The translations under genes and the position numbers were made by a program. From assembly GCA_039636795.1 (NCBI GenBank), contig CP143430.1:3410001-3474000 (forward strand): a stretch of DNA of 64,000 nt, read 5' to 3'. This document shows, in pieces, positions 56,018-64,000 of the stretch. This DNA is from Micrococcaceae bacterium Sec5.1 (GTDB taxonomy: Bacteria; Actinomycetota; Actinomycetes; Actinomycetales; Micrococcaceae). The stretch's first letter is position 1. Each line of letters opens with the position of its first letter. Under the pieces are notes generated by a model. The model saw nothing but the letters and a program-made list of their open reading frames with translations. It had not been told where the DNA came from and did not search any database.

Positions 56018-56923
56018 CTACACCTGGCAGCCAGGGCACCAGTACAGTTTGCGGGCGCCGATTTCGGCCACGCCCACCAGCGTCCCGCAGGCGCGGCAGG
56101 GCTGCCCTTCGCGCTTATAGACAAAGTGGGCATCGGCGTCGGGCGCTGTGATGCCGTTCCCGGTCCACAGCGCTGGCGGCGTGGTGACAATCCGGCCGTC
56201 GCGGACGCCGTCGGACATTGCAAGGACGGCGTCATCCCACAACTTGCCCGCCGTGGCAGCATCAATCGTGTTTCCAGGGGTCCATGGATCCACAGCCTGA
56301 CGAAAGAGGACCTCGGCACGATAAATATTGCCGACCCCTGCCAGCACCGATTGATCCATCAACAGCAAAGCCACGGCCGTCTTGCGGCGTCGCAACCGAC
56401 GGACGAACTCGTCCCGGTCCCCCGGGCGGTTACGCAGCGGATCAGGACCCAGCCGGCCCAGTACGCCTTCGGCTTCATGGGACGTAACAGCGGCGCAAGT
56501 GGTGGCGCCACGAAGATCGGCCCAGCCGTTGTCCGACACCAGGCGCGCGCGGACGGCACCCACCGGGGCGGGAGGTCCGGCGTAGTGCACGTCAGCACCG
56601 GGCTCCACCTCAGCACCGGATGAGGCAGTCTCGCGCTCCCCGATCCGGCGAGGCGCTCCAATGCTGGACGCCCCCGTGAAGGAGCTATCGCCGCCAAAGC
56701 TCCAAGCGCCATAAAGACCAAGGTGAACGTGGAGGAGAAGATCGTGATCGAACCTGAGGAACAGCTGCTTTCCGTGGGCAACAGCTTCAACCATCACATG
56801 ACCGCTCAGAAGCTCCGCACCTGCCGTGAATCGCCCCTGTGGACTGGAAACATCCAAACGCCGGCCGCCAAAAACATCGTGGAATTGGCGGGCCAGCCTA
56901 TGGATGGAGTGCCCCTCAGGCAC
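56018..56923 (-). CDS. Nei2-type DNA glycosylase / AP lyase
   Basis: The 301-residue product begins with MPEGHSIHR, the mark of actinobacterial Nei2 (endonuclease VIII-like) proteins; Pro2 and Glu3 are catalytic. It has LLMDQSVLAGVGNIYRAEVLF as its helix-two-turn-helix and a zinc finger CRACGT...CPGC. It removes oxidised pyrimidines. The start must be the GTG at 56923, since Pro has to be residue 2; it overlaps the rpiB stop by one base (TAGTG). Confidence 0.95.
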   Translation of the reverse strand: MPEGHSIHRLARQFHDVFGGRRLDVSSPQGRFTAGAELLSGHVMVEAVAHGKQLFLRFDHDLLLHVHLGLYGAWSFGGDSSFTGASSIGAPRRIGERETASSGAEVEPGADVHYAGPPAPVGAVRARLVSDNGWADLRGATTCAAVTSHEAEGVLGRLGPDPLRNRPGDRDEFVRRLRRRKTAVALLLMDQSVLAGVGNIYRAEVLFRQAVDPWTPGNTIDAATAGKLWDDAVLAMSDGVRDGRIVTTPPALWTGNGITAPDADAHFVYKREGQPCRACGTLVGVAEIGARKLYWCPGCQV

Positions 56924-57405
56924 TACTCGACGATCTCGCCGGTGGTCTCGTAAGCCGCAATCTTGCCGATACGGCGGATGTGGCGTTCATCATTGCTGAA
57001 AGGTTCCTGCAGGAAGGCCTCAATGAGTTCGGTTGCTTCTTCCACCGTATGCTGGCGGCCGCCAACGGCCACTACGTTGGCGTCATTGTGCTCGCGGGCG
57101 AGCTTGGCGGTAGAGAGGTTCCAAGCCAGCGCGGCACGCACACCCTTGACCTTGTTGGCGGCAATTTGTTCACCGTTTCCTGAACCACCCAGAACGATGC
57201 CCAGCGCGTGCACGCCTGCTTGCTGGTCAGCCACCACTGCAACTCCTGCATTGATGCAGAAGGACGGGTAGTCATCCAGTGCGTCATATTCCTTGGGTCC
57301 GTGGTCCACAACCTCGTAGCCCTTGGCCGTGAGGTGGCTGACCAGGTGGGCGCTGAGTTCCATGCCGGCGTGGTCGGTGGCGATGTGGACGCGGGGTGTA
57401 GTCAC
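56923..57405 (-). CDS. rpiB: Ribose-5-phosphate isomerase B
   Basis: RpiB interconverts ribose-5-phosphate and ribulose-5-phosphate in the pentose phosphate pathway. The 160-residue product has the phosphate-binding start (HIATDHAGMEL), the GGSGNGEQIAANK active-site loop and GGRQHTVEEA. In the catalytic loop the usual GTGxG-Cys segment reads GGSGNG, the actinobacterial form that uses Glu in place of Cys. I chose GTG 57405; the longer frame has 12 unrelated residues. Overlaps the Nei2-type gene. Confidence 0.95.
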   Translation of the reverse strand: MTTPRVHIATDHAGMELSAHLVSHLTAKGYEVVDHGPKEYDALDDYPSFCINAGVAVVADQQAGVHALGIVLGGSGNGEQIAANKVKGVRAALAWNLSTAKLAREHNDANVVAVGGRQHTVEEATELIEAFLQEPFSNDERHIRRIGKIAAYETTGEIVE

Positions 57406-57478
57406 AGGAAGTCCATTCTTTCTGGCGCGCCGGTACGGCACCTGGCCGGGCGCGGCGGTGTGGGATGCGCTACCTAGG

Positions 57479-58489
57479 TTACCGCGCCCCGGGTTGCTGG
57501 GGTTGCCCGCCGTGGTGGGCCCGCTCGGCAGCCCGGTTCAGGATACCGGCGAGTTCGTCCGCGGTTGCCGTAGTCCCTGCACTGAGCGCAACCCTTCCTC
57601 CATTAAGTTTCCTTACGACGACGGCCGGTCCGCTGCTGACCAGCATCGCTGTTGCGTCGTCATGATGCCGCCAACCCCATCCACCAAAGTCTGCGGCTTT
57701 CACGTCAGCTGGAGCTGCTGCCGCGATGTCGACGGCGGGAACGGTCAGGACCCGCACTATGCCGCCTGCGAAGACCTGCAGCCCTCCCCTGTCAGCCCGG
57801 ACGCGGGCGAAGAGGAAGCCTGCACCAACCAACGCCACTGCGGCCACCAAGGCTCCCAGCCATGGGACGGCTATCGCGATCAGCGCGGCTGGAAACAACG
57901 TGGACACGATGATCATGATGAAAACTGAACTGCGGGCATGGACCCACATGCGCAGCGTATCCCGTGCGAGGTCCGGGTCCGTGACGTGCAAACGTGCGGC
58001 CTCAAGGGCTTCGTCATCCTCCCGCGTCCACCGGGGATCCGGTTTGAAGGCGAACATGAGGACGACTCCCAAGGACACGGCCGCACCACTGCCCATGGCG
58101 AGGACGATCGGATCAACGTGGGAAGCGCGCGCGTCCTCCAGTCCCGATTGTCCTACCAGCCCGCCAGCCAGCACTGTTGTCACGAAGAGGCTCACCATGA
58201 GGCCAAGGCCCATCATGACCCTGCGCATGACCACCGGTCGTGATAGCGGTACGGCCTGCAGGAAGGCGACCCAACCGAAAAAGGTGATCATGGCCGCGCC
58301 GCCGGCTACATAGGTGCCGAAGGGAGCAAAGGCGCTGCCGCCGTCGGCGTTCCACATGACTGCTACGGGATCAGGAAGATCGTTTCGCACCATCTGTGCG
58401 CATACGACGAAACCTATGGCCAGCAGCAACGGAAAGGCGAGTGCAAACCTGAGTGCGCGGATATCAAGAGACTCCCTGAACGTTCCCAT
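57479..58489 (-). CDS. DUF1648 domain membrane protein
   Basis: The 336-residue product has about six membrane helices. The N-terminal stretch LPDPVAVMWNADG is the DUF1648 signature, seen in SdpI-like immunity and other small membrane proteins. The C-terminal part is a soluble PH-like domain (GWGWRHHDDATAMLVSSGPAVVV). Its function is not known. The gene is divergent from pepN and upstream of rpiB on the same strand, 73 bases away. Confidence 0.88.
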   Translation of the reverse strand: MGTFRESLDIRALRFALAFPLLLAIGFVVCAQMVRNDLPDPVAVMWNADGGSAFAPFGTYVAGGAAMITFFGWVAFLQAVPLSRPVVMRRVMMGLGLMVSLFVTTVLAGGLVGQSGLEDARASHVDPIVLAMGSGAAVSLGVVLMFAFKPDPRWTREDDEALEAARLHVTDPDLARDTLRMWVHARSSVFIMIIVSTLFPAALIAIAVPWLGALVAAVALVGAGFLFARVRADRGGLQVFAGGIVRVLTVPAVDIAAAAPADVKAADFGGWGWRHHDDATAMLVSSGPAVVVRKLNGGRVALSAGTTATADELAGILNRAAERAHHGGQPQQPGAR

Positions 58490-58621
58490 GGTTCAAAGCT
58501 ACTCCGTGGCGGCGACACTGTGGTGGCACCTCCTTGCCATCGGCGCGTGGAGTGAAAGAATGGCTTCACACCATCGACCGGACCTGCCCCGGCCGGTCAC
58601 CCCAACCTCTGGAGGCACCAC

Positions 58622-61201
58622 TTGCCAGGCCTTAACCTGACGCGCGAAGAAGCTGCGCAGCGCGCTGAAATGCTCAACGTCGAGTCCTACAACGTCACCC
58701 TGGATCTGACCAAGGGTGCCGAGGTCTTCGGATCCACCACCGTGGTGAAGTTTTCGGCCAAGGCTGGAGCCGCGACGTTTATCGACGCCGTCACCGAGAG
58801 CCTTTACAGCGTTACCCTTAACGGCACCGAACTGGATCCCGCCGAGGTATCTGATGGCATCCGCATCCAACTTCCAAACCTCGCTGCCGAGAATGAACTC
58901 ACAGTCGTCGCCGATGCGCGGTACATGAACACGGGCGAGGGCCTCCACCGCTTCGTGGATCCGGTGGATGGGGAGGTCTATCTCTACACCCAGTTCGAGG
59001 TTCCGGATTCCCGGCGGATGTTCGCTGTCTTCGAGCAGCCGGACCTGAAGGCCAGCTTCACGTTCCACGTCACCGCTCCCTCCCACTGGGACGTCGTCTC
59101 CAACTCCCCCACGCCGGTACCGGTTGAAACTGATGGAGGCGAGGGCGGTGGAGGCAGGTCCGTGTGGGAATTCACTCCCACCCCGCGTCTGTCCTCGTAT
59201 GTCACCGCCCTGATAGCCGGACCGTACCAGTCCATTCGTTCCGAGGTGACAAGTTCGGATGGCAGGGTCATTCCGCTCGGCGTCTTCGCGCGCAAATCCC
59301 TGATGCAGTACCTGGACGCGGACAACATCTTCGAACTGACCCGCCAGGGCTTCGAATTCTTCGAGGCACAGTTCGGTTGCCCGTACCCGTTTGAAAAGTA
59401 CGATCAGCTGTTCGTCCCGGAGTTCAATGCCGGCGCGATGGAAAACGCAGGTGCCGTGACAATCCTGGAGGGATACATCTTCCGCGGCAAGGTCGCCGGT
59501 GCGCAGATCGAGCGCCGTGCCATCACGGTCCTGCACGAGCTCGCGCACATGTGGTTCGGGGACCTTGTGACCATGCGCTGGTGGAACGACCTCTGGCTCA
59601 ACGAGTCCTTCGCCGAGTACATGTCCCACCTGGCCGCGGTGGAAAACACTGCCTTCGACCGGGCGTGGACCACCTTCGCCTCGGTGGAGAAGTCCTGGGC
59701 CTACCGTCAGGACCAGCTGCCCACCACGCACCCGATCTTCGCGGAAATCAACAACCTTGAAGATGTGGAAGTCAACTTCGATGGCATCACCTATGCCAAG
59801 GGCGCCTCTGTCTTGCGGCAATTGGTGGCCTGGGTTGGACCCGAGCAGTTCATGTCCGGGGTGCGCGCGTATTTTGCCAAGCACGCCTGGGAGAACACTG
59901 AGCTTGCTGATCTCATGGTGGAACTTGAAGCCGCAAGCGGCCGTGACTTGGACGTTTGGGGCAAGCTCTGGCTTGAAACCGCCGGCGTGAACACCCTCGC
60001 TCCCGAGGTGGACGAGGACGCCGACGGCACCATCACCGCGTTCAGCATCCTGCAGTCCGCGATCGATGAACAACCAACCCTCCGCCCTCACCGCCTTGCG
60101 GTGGGCTTCTACAACCTTTCCGAACAGGGCAAGCTGGAGCGGACGCATCGCGAGGAGCTGGACGTCGAGGGCCATCGGACCGAAGTCCCCACCCTGGCTG
60201 GCCTCGCACGCCCGGACCTCATCCTGCTCAACGACGACGATCTCGCCTACGCCAAGGTACGCCTGGATGCTCACTCGCTGGCCACAGCGAAAGCGCATCT
60301 CAAGGATTTTGCCGCCAGCCTGCCCCGCACGCTGGTCTGGGGTTCCGTGTGGGATGCAGCACGGGACGGAGAAACTCCTGCGCGCGGCTACGTCGAACTG
60401 ATCCTGGCAAACATCGCAGAGGAAACAGACTCCTCGGTGATCCTCGTCCAATTGCGGCAACTTGCCACGACGCTGACCTACTATGTGGCAGCCGAGCACA
60501 AGCTGGAGGCAACGATCGCGGCTGCCGACAAGTTGTGGGACCTCGCCTCCGAAGTGGAAGCCGGCTCGGATGCGCAGCTGCAGTTCGTGAAGTCCTATGC
60601 TCAACTTTCACGGAGCGGGGATCAGCTGGATCGCATCCAAGCGCTGCTGGACGGGACCGACACGCTTGAGGGCCTCACCGTCGACCAGGACATGCGGTGG
60701 GAGCTGCTAACCGCCTTGGTGGCCGGCGGCAGGCAGGGCCAGGAGCGCATCGACCAGGAACTCGCCCGCGACAACACCTCCACCGGCCAAAATGCCGCGG
60801 CACAGGCCAAGGCCGCTATTCCCACAGCCGAGGCCAAGGCTGCGGCGTGGGATTCCATCGTGGTCAAGGGCGAACTCTCCAACGCCCTGCAAGCCTCAGC
60901 GGTGGCCGGCTTCATGCGGGTGCCTGACACCAGCCTGCTGGAGCCGTACGCGGAAAAGTACTTTGAAGCGGTCCCCGGGATTGTCAAAGAACGCACGCAC
61001 GCCTTGGCCCAGCAGATCGTCGTGGGCCTCTACCCGGCGCAACTCACAACCCAGGCCACGGTGGACCGCACGGACGAGTTCCTCGCGAACCTGCCCGAAG
61101 AAAGCGCAGCGCTGCGCCGCATGATGCTGGAAAACCGGGACGCAGTGGCGCGGGCGCTCCGTGCCCGGGCAGCGGACGTGGACGTGGACGCAGACGCCTA
61201 A
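58622..61201 (+). CDS. pepN: Aminopeptidase N (M1 family)
   Basis: The 859-residue zinc metallopeptidase cleaves N-terminal residues from peptides. The zinc site is His305, His309 (HELAHMWFG) and Glu328 (NESFAEY); the substrate-amine motif GAMEN is at 271-275. The C-terminal helical ERAP-like domain follows. The start is TTG at 58622 with GGAGG seven bases upstream. Length is normal for the actinobacterial family. Likely cytoplasmic, as no signal peptide is seen. Confidence 0.97.
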   Translation: MPGLNLTREEAAQRAEMLNVESYNVTLDLTKGAEVFGSTTVVKFSAKAGAATFIDAVTESLYSVTLNGTELDPAEVSDGIRIQLPNLAAENELTVVADARYMNTGEGLHRFVDPVDGEVYLYTQFEVPDSRRMFAVFEQPDLKASFTFHVTAPSHWDVVSNSPTPVPVETDGGEGGGGRSVWEFTPTPRLSSYVTALIAGPYQSIRSEVTSSDGRVIPLGVFARKSLMQYLDADNIFELTRQGFEFFEAQFGCPYPFEKYDQLFVPEFNAGAMENAGAVTILEGYIFRGKVAGAQIERRAITVLHELAHMWFGDLVTMRWWNDLWLNESFAEYMSHLAAVENTAFDRAWTTFASVEKSWAYRQDQLPTTHPIFAEINNLEDVEVNFDGITYAKGASVLRQLVAWVGPEQFMSGVRAYFAKHAWENTELADLMVELEAASGRDLDVWGKLWLETAGVNTLAPEVDEDADGTITAFSILQSAIDEQPTLRPHRLAVGFYNLSEQGKLERTHREELDVEGHRTEVPTLAGLARPDLILLNDDDLAYAKVRLDAHSLATAKAHLKDFAASLPRTLVWGSVWDAARDGETPARGYVELILANIAEETDSSVILVQLRQLATTLTYYVAAEHKLEATIAAADKLWDLASEVEAGSDAQLQFVKSYAQLSRSGDQLDRIQALLDGTDTLEGLTVDQDMRWELLTALVAGGRQGQERIDQELARDNTSTGQNAAAQAKAAIPTAEAKAAAWDSIVVKGELSNALQASAVAGFMRVPDTSLLEPYAEKYFEAVPGIVKERTHALAQQIVVGLYPAQLTTQATVDRTDEFLANLPEESAALRRMMLENRDAVARALRARAADVDVDADA

Positions 61202-61256
61202 GCAAGTCCGTTGGGGCCTGTGCTGGCGCTGTTTGGCTGATGGCTAAACTGTCCGC

Positions 61257-61736
61257 ATGGGTCTCAACGAACACCACTATGCATTGACCGTCCGCTGGAC
61301 TGGAAACCTGGGCGTCGGTACAGAAAGCTACCGAGGGTACTCGCGGGATCATGATGTCGATATCCCGGGCCTTCCGATCTTGAAGGGTTCCTCGGACCCG
61401 ACCTTCCACGGCGACCGCACACGCTACAACCCAGAACAACTCCTGCTTGCTGCCCTGGCGCAATGCCACATGCTCTCATTCCTACACGTGGCGGTAAGAC
61501 ATGGAGTTGTGGTTACCGGTTACGAGGACAACGCCGAGGGCGTCATGAAGCTAAATCGTGATGGCAGCGGTCAGTTCGAGAGCGTGACCCTGAAGCCTCA
61601 CGTCACCATCGCGGATCCGGCTCATTCGGCATTGATGGCGCAACTTCACCACGAAGCCAACCACGTCTGTTTCATAGCGCGCAGCGTCAACTTCCCCGTT
61701 CTGCACGAACCAATGACGACGTCGGCAGCGGCCTGA
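61257..61736 (+). CDS. OsmC-family peroxiredoxin-like protein
   Basis: The 159-residue product has the OsmC/Ohr fold with two redox cysteines, Cys70 (LAALAQCHML) and Cys138 (HHEANHVCFIARSVN). Relatives reduce organic hydroperoxides using thiols. It is closer to the general OsmC/YhfA-like branch than to Ohr by the spacing I see. It lies 55 bases after pepN and may be co-transcribed. Confidence 0.92.
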   Translation: MGLNEHHYALTVRWTGNLGVGTESYRGYSRDHDVDIPGLPILKGSSDPTFHGDRTRYNPEQLLLAALAQCHMLSFLHVAVRHGVVVTGYEDNAEGVMKLNRDGSGQFESVTLKPHVTIADPAHSALMAQLHHEANHVCFIARSVNFPVLHEPMTTSAAA

Positions 61737-61752
61737 GGCTGTTGAACCCGCC

Positions 61753-62784
61753 TTAGGTCCTTTGTTCCCGCAGGAGTCCTACCAGCCTGCGTTCGGTTTC
61801 GCGGCTTAAGCCTGCCTTGCGCTCCCTTTCCAAGCCCAGGCTGCGCTCGTAGTCCAAGGCGTCCCGGAGAGTCTCCTGCCATGGGCGCAACGTCATACCG
61901 AGCGCCTTGGCGGCTTGATTGCTTCGCGATTGGAAGCCGTCGTGGTCCGCTGGCAACCACAAGGGAAGTGAGTCCGGCCCGGCCCAGTACTCAACGCCCT
62001 GCTCCACCAGCCAGCCTTCGTCGGCCTGGACTGTTTCGCTCAACGGTGGCCACTCCTCCCTGTCCGGCTGCCTCTCCTGGCCCAGGGCCACGCGGCAGGA
62101 TTCCGAAATGTACTCGCGGAACGGAACTACATCTCCCGACGCGTTGTAAGCGCCCGTCAGGCCCTTCTCTGCCCCTTGAATGATCCACCTGGCGAGGTCC
62201 CGGACGTCGATAACCTGGGTGGCGTCATCCGGAATGTTCGGAACCAGAACCGGCTCAGTATTGGCAGCAAAGCGCCCAGGCCAATAGCCGTAACGGTCAG
62301 AGCCGTCCTCTGGCCCTCCGATCAGACCCGCCCGCACAATGTGGGCTTTGTGCCCCACCAGGTCCAGCGTCATGCGCTCGATCGCAGATTTTGATTCCCC
62401 ATAGGTTTCCGGGGTTCCGGCTTGTCCTTCGGGCAGGGGTTCAAGGAGCCCCGCCGTCTCGTCAGCCCCGGGAACCGAATGATCGGCATACACAGAGCAA
62501 CTGGACACGAAGGTCCAATGGCGCGCACTCGGTCCCAAGACCTCAAGGGCATCCCGCGCCTGAACAGGATCCCTGGAAACATCAACCACCGCGTCCCAGC
62601 TGCTGTTCACGTCCTCATAGGCTGCACTACCCAAGGCGCGGTCGCCACGAACCCAGGTCACGCCGTCGGGCGGGTTCGCCTGGGTGCCACGGGCAAGACA
62701 CGTGACGTCGTGCCCCAAGGCAAGCGCCTGCTTTGCGATTTCAGCTGACAGGAAGGCAGTACCGCCAAGGACCAGAATGCGCAT
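61753..62784 (-). CDS. NAD-dependent epimerase/dehydratase (atypical SDR)
   Basis: The 343-residue product begins MRILVLGGTAFLSAEIAKQA, an extended-SDR Rossmann motif. It has VDVSRDP and SSCSVYADH, and the Tyr-x3-Lys pair reads YGESKSAIE. Such proteins act on nucleotide sugars or similar; some bind NADP as reductases. The substrate is not determined. It is convergent with the OsmC gene and divergent from the MscS gene. Confidence 0.9.
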   Translation of the reverse strand: MRILVLGGTAFLSAEIAKQALALGHDVTCLARGTQANPPDGVTWVRGDRALGSAAYEDVNSSWDAVVDVSRDPVQARDALEVLGPSARHWTFVSSCSVYADHSVPGADETAGLLEPLPEGQAGTPETYGESKSAIERMTLDLVGHKAHIVRAGLIGGPEDGSDRYGYWPGRFAANTEPVLVPNIPDDATQVIDVRDLARWIIQGAEKGLTGAYNASGDVVPFREYISESCRVALGQERQPDREEWPPLSETVQADEGWLVEQGVEYWAGPDSLPLWLPADHDGFQSRSNQAAKALGMTLRPWQETLRDALDYERSLGLERERKAGLSRETERRLVGLLREQRT

Positions 62785-62871
62785 ACCGTCACGCTACGGC
62801 GATAGGGTTGGACGTGGACAGAGTGTTCCGCGCCCGGCGAACACGGGCCGACCACAAGGAGTTATTCCACC

Positions 62872-63534
62872 TTGACCTCCATCCCCCTGGCGGAAACCAT
62901 CACCATCGAACCGGAGAAAATCGACTTCGTTTCGATCCTCATCACCTTGGGCGTGGGCCTGCTGGTGTGGATCGTGGCGCGATTCATCATCCTGCGCATC
63001 ACGCGGCGAGTGTCCGCGGGCAGCTCCTTCTTCAAGAAGCCCCACTTCAAATGGGTGCAACCGGCAATCCGCGCACTGGATCACGAACGCCGTTCACAGC
63101 GTGCCGAAACCATAGGCACTTTGCTGACAAGCCTCGTGAGCGTCGTGGTGGTGGTGATCGTGATCATTTACGTCCTCAAGTTCATGAACGTGGACGTCGC
63201 GCCCCTGCTGACAAGCGTGGGAATACTGGGTGTCGCTATCGGTTTCGGTGCACAGCAGCTGATCCGTGACTTCCTCGCCGGTATCTTCATCACCATCGAA
63301 GACCAGTACGGAATAGGCGATGTGATCGTCACCAGCGAAGTGATTGGTACCGTTGAATCAGTGGGCCTGCGCATTACGCGGGTCCGCGCTGAGGACGGAG
63401 CCATCTGGTATCTGCGAAACGGTGAAATCCTGCGCGTGGGCAACCGCTCGCAGGGAGACTACGTTCCGTTGGAGTCGCCGGAAACCGACGACAATGATGC
63501 TGCCAAGAAGGCTGAGGAGAAGGCCAGTGAGTGA
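62872..63534 (+). CDS. MscS-family mechanosensitive ion channel
   Basis: The 220-residue product has two N-terminal membrane helices (about 21-45 and 82-105), and the pore-lining TM3 with the beta domain start (VGILGVAIGFGAQQLIRDFLAGIFI, 115-139). It is a short MscS that opens on membrane tension and releases solutes during osmotic downshift. The start is TTG, with AAGGAG ten bases upstream. The last eight bases overlap the truncated hemoglobin gene. Confidence 0.93.
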   Translation: MTSIPLAETITIEPEKIDFVSILITLGVGLLVWIVARFIILRITRRVSAGSSFFKKPHFKWVQPAIRALDHERRSQRAETIGTLLTSLVSVVVVVIVIIYVLKFMNVDVAPLLTSVGILGVAIGFGAQQLIRDFLAGIFITIEDQYGIGDVIVTSEVIGTVESVGLRITRVRAEDGAIWYLRNGEILRVGNRSQGDYVPLESPETDDNDAAKKAEEKASE

Positions 63535-63982
63535 GACGAACCCCCAAGCTGGTCCACGACGCCAGCTCATGCAGAACGATCCCTTCAGCCAACCTGCCTA
63601 CACCGACAGCTTTTATGCAGCTGTGGGCGGGCACGATACTTTCGTGAAGCTGATTGACGTCTTCTACGACGGCGTTGCGCAGGATCCCCTTCTGCGGCCC
63701 ATGTATCCCGAAGAAGACCTGGAACCGGCCAAACGGCGCTTCCTCATGTTCCTTGAACAGTATTGGGGCGGTCCAACTACCTACAGTGAGGAGCGCGGCC
63801 ATCCGCGCTTGCGGATGCGCCACATGCCGTTCCGCGTCACGCCCGAAGCGAAGGACCGCTGGCTCTTCCACATGCGGACAGCAGTGGACTCGCTGGGGTT
63901 GTCGCCCCTTCATGAGGGAACCCTATGGGACTACATGGAACGCGCTGCGCTGACCATGGTGAACAGCCCCTCGGCCGTCTGA
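63527..63982 (+). CDS. Group II truncated hemoglobin (GlbO-like)
   Basis: The 151-residue product is a 2-on-2 globin of group II, with YWGGPTTYSEERGHPRLRMRH covering the E/F region and its proximal His, and PEAKDRWLFHM in the G helix. It binds oxygen or nitric oxide and is tied to detoxification or oxygen use in actinobacteria. The start GTG at 63527 has AGGAGAAGG upstream within the MscS gene; ATG at 63569 is an alternative. Coupled to the MscS gene by the overlap. Confidence 0.93.
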   Translation: MSETNPQAGPRRQLMQNDPFSQPAYTDSFYAAVGGHDTFVKLIDVFYDGVAQDPLLRPMYPEEDLEPAKRRFLMFLEQYWGGPTTYSEERGHPRLRMRHMPFRVTPEAKDRWLFHMRTAVDSLGLSPLHEGTLWDYMERAALTMVNSPSAV

Positions 63983-64000
63983 ACCTGGTCGTCTGCTTCT

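Noticed and set aside
58499..60604. 701-codon minus-strand frame opposite pepN
   Set aside because: Antisense shadow of a well supported aminopeptidase N gene.

Overview
The window reads as a chromosomal, mostly core-genome segment of a high-GC actinobacterium, most likely Arthrobacter or Paenarthrobacter (Micrococcaceae). The pointers are the class Ib nrdHIEF cluster, the tig-clpP1-clpP2-clpX order, an ileS gene with a translational T-box, an Rv2466c-like thioredoxin-fold enzyme, a long RNase E/G with disordered arms, and the frequent use of GTG and TTG starts. I see no insertion sequence, prophage or CRISPR array. Genus assignment is inference from gene content and order.

Layout. 1-1.2 kb: 3' part of a DUF222/HNH nuclease gene. 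1.3-5.8 kb: ribonucleotide reductase operon nrdH-nrdI-nrdE-nrdF (minus), preceded by a perfect NrdR-like palindrome and three DnaA-box-like 9-mers, with a divergent LysR regulator. 6.8-11 kb: a small acidic protein and metF-metE (minus). 11.1-16.2 kb: six-gene moxR / DUF58 / von Willebrand A / TPR membrane operon with overlapping genes. 16.5-20.9 kb: ROK regulator and carbohydrate ABC importer without its ATPase. 21-24 kb: rRNA-type methyltransferase, cupin, and a gamma-butyrolactone-receptor-like TetR gene between two identical tRNA-Ala(GGC) genes.

24-31.7 kb: rplU-rpmA-obgE-proB-proA-small membrane protein-nadD-hypothetical-rsfS, all minus. 32-37 kb: thiD-tenA fusion behind a TPP riboswitch, and the RNase E/G gene. 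37.5-44.2 kb: VKOR-type membrane oxidoreductase (plus), then ndk and ileS-folC-DUF4233 (minus), ileS behind a T-box leader. 44.2-50.4 kb: EEP-family phosphodiesterase, SDR, DUF488, valS and an Fpg-type glycosylase. 50.4-55.6 kb: Rv2466c-like protein, then clpX, clpP2, clpP1 and tig. 55.7-64 kb: tRNA-Pro and tRNA-Gly, Nei2-type glycosylase with rpiB, DUF1648 protein, aminopeptidase N, OsmC, an NAD-epimerase, MscS channel and truncated hemoglobin.

Much of the interest is regulatory: a TPP riboswitch whose 3' side supplies the ribosome-binding site, a T-box whose sequestrator pairs directly with the Shine-Dalgarno sequence, an ARE-like operator ahead of a ScbR-like gene, a ClgR-like site ahead of clpP1, a possible DnaA/NrdR control region for ribonucleotide reductase, and a 27-bp perfect inverted repeat of unknown purpose. 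No clearly undescribed multi-gene system stands out; the least understood unit is the moxR/vWA operon.
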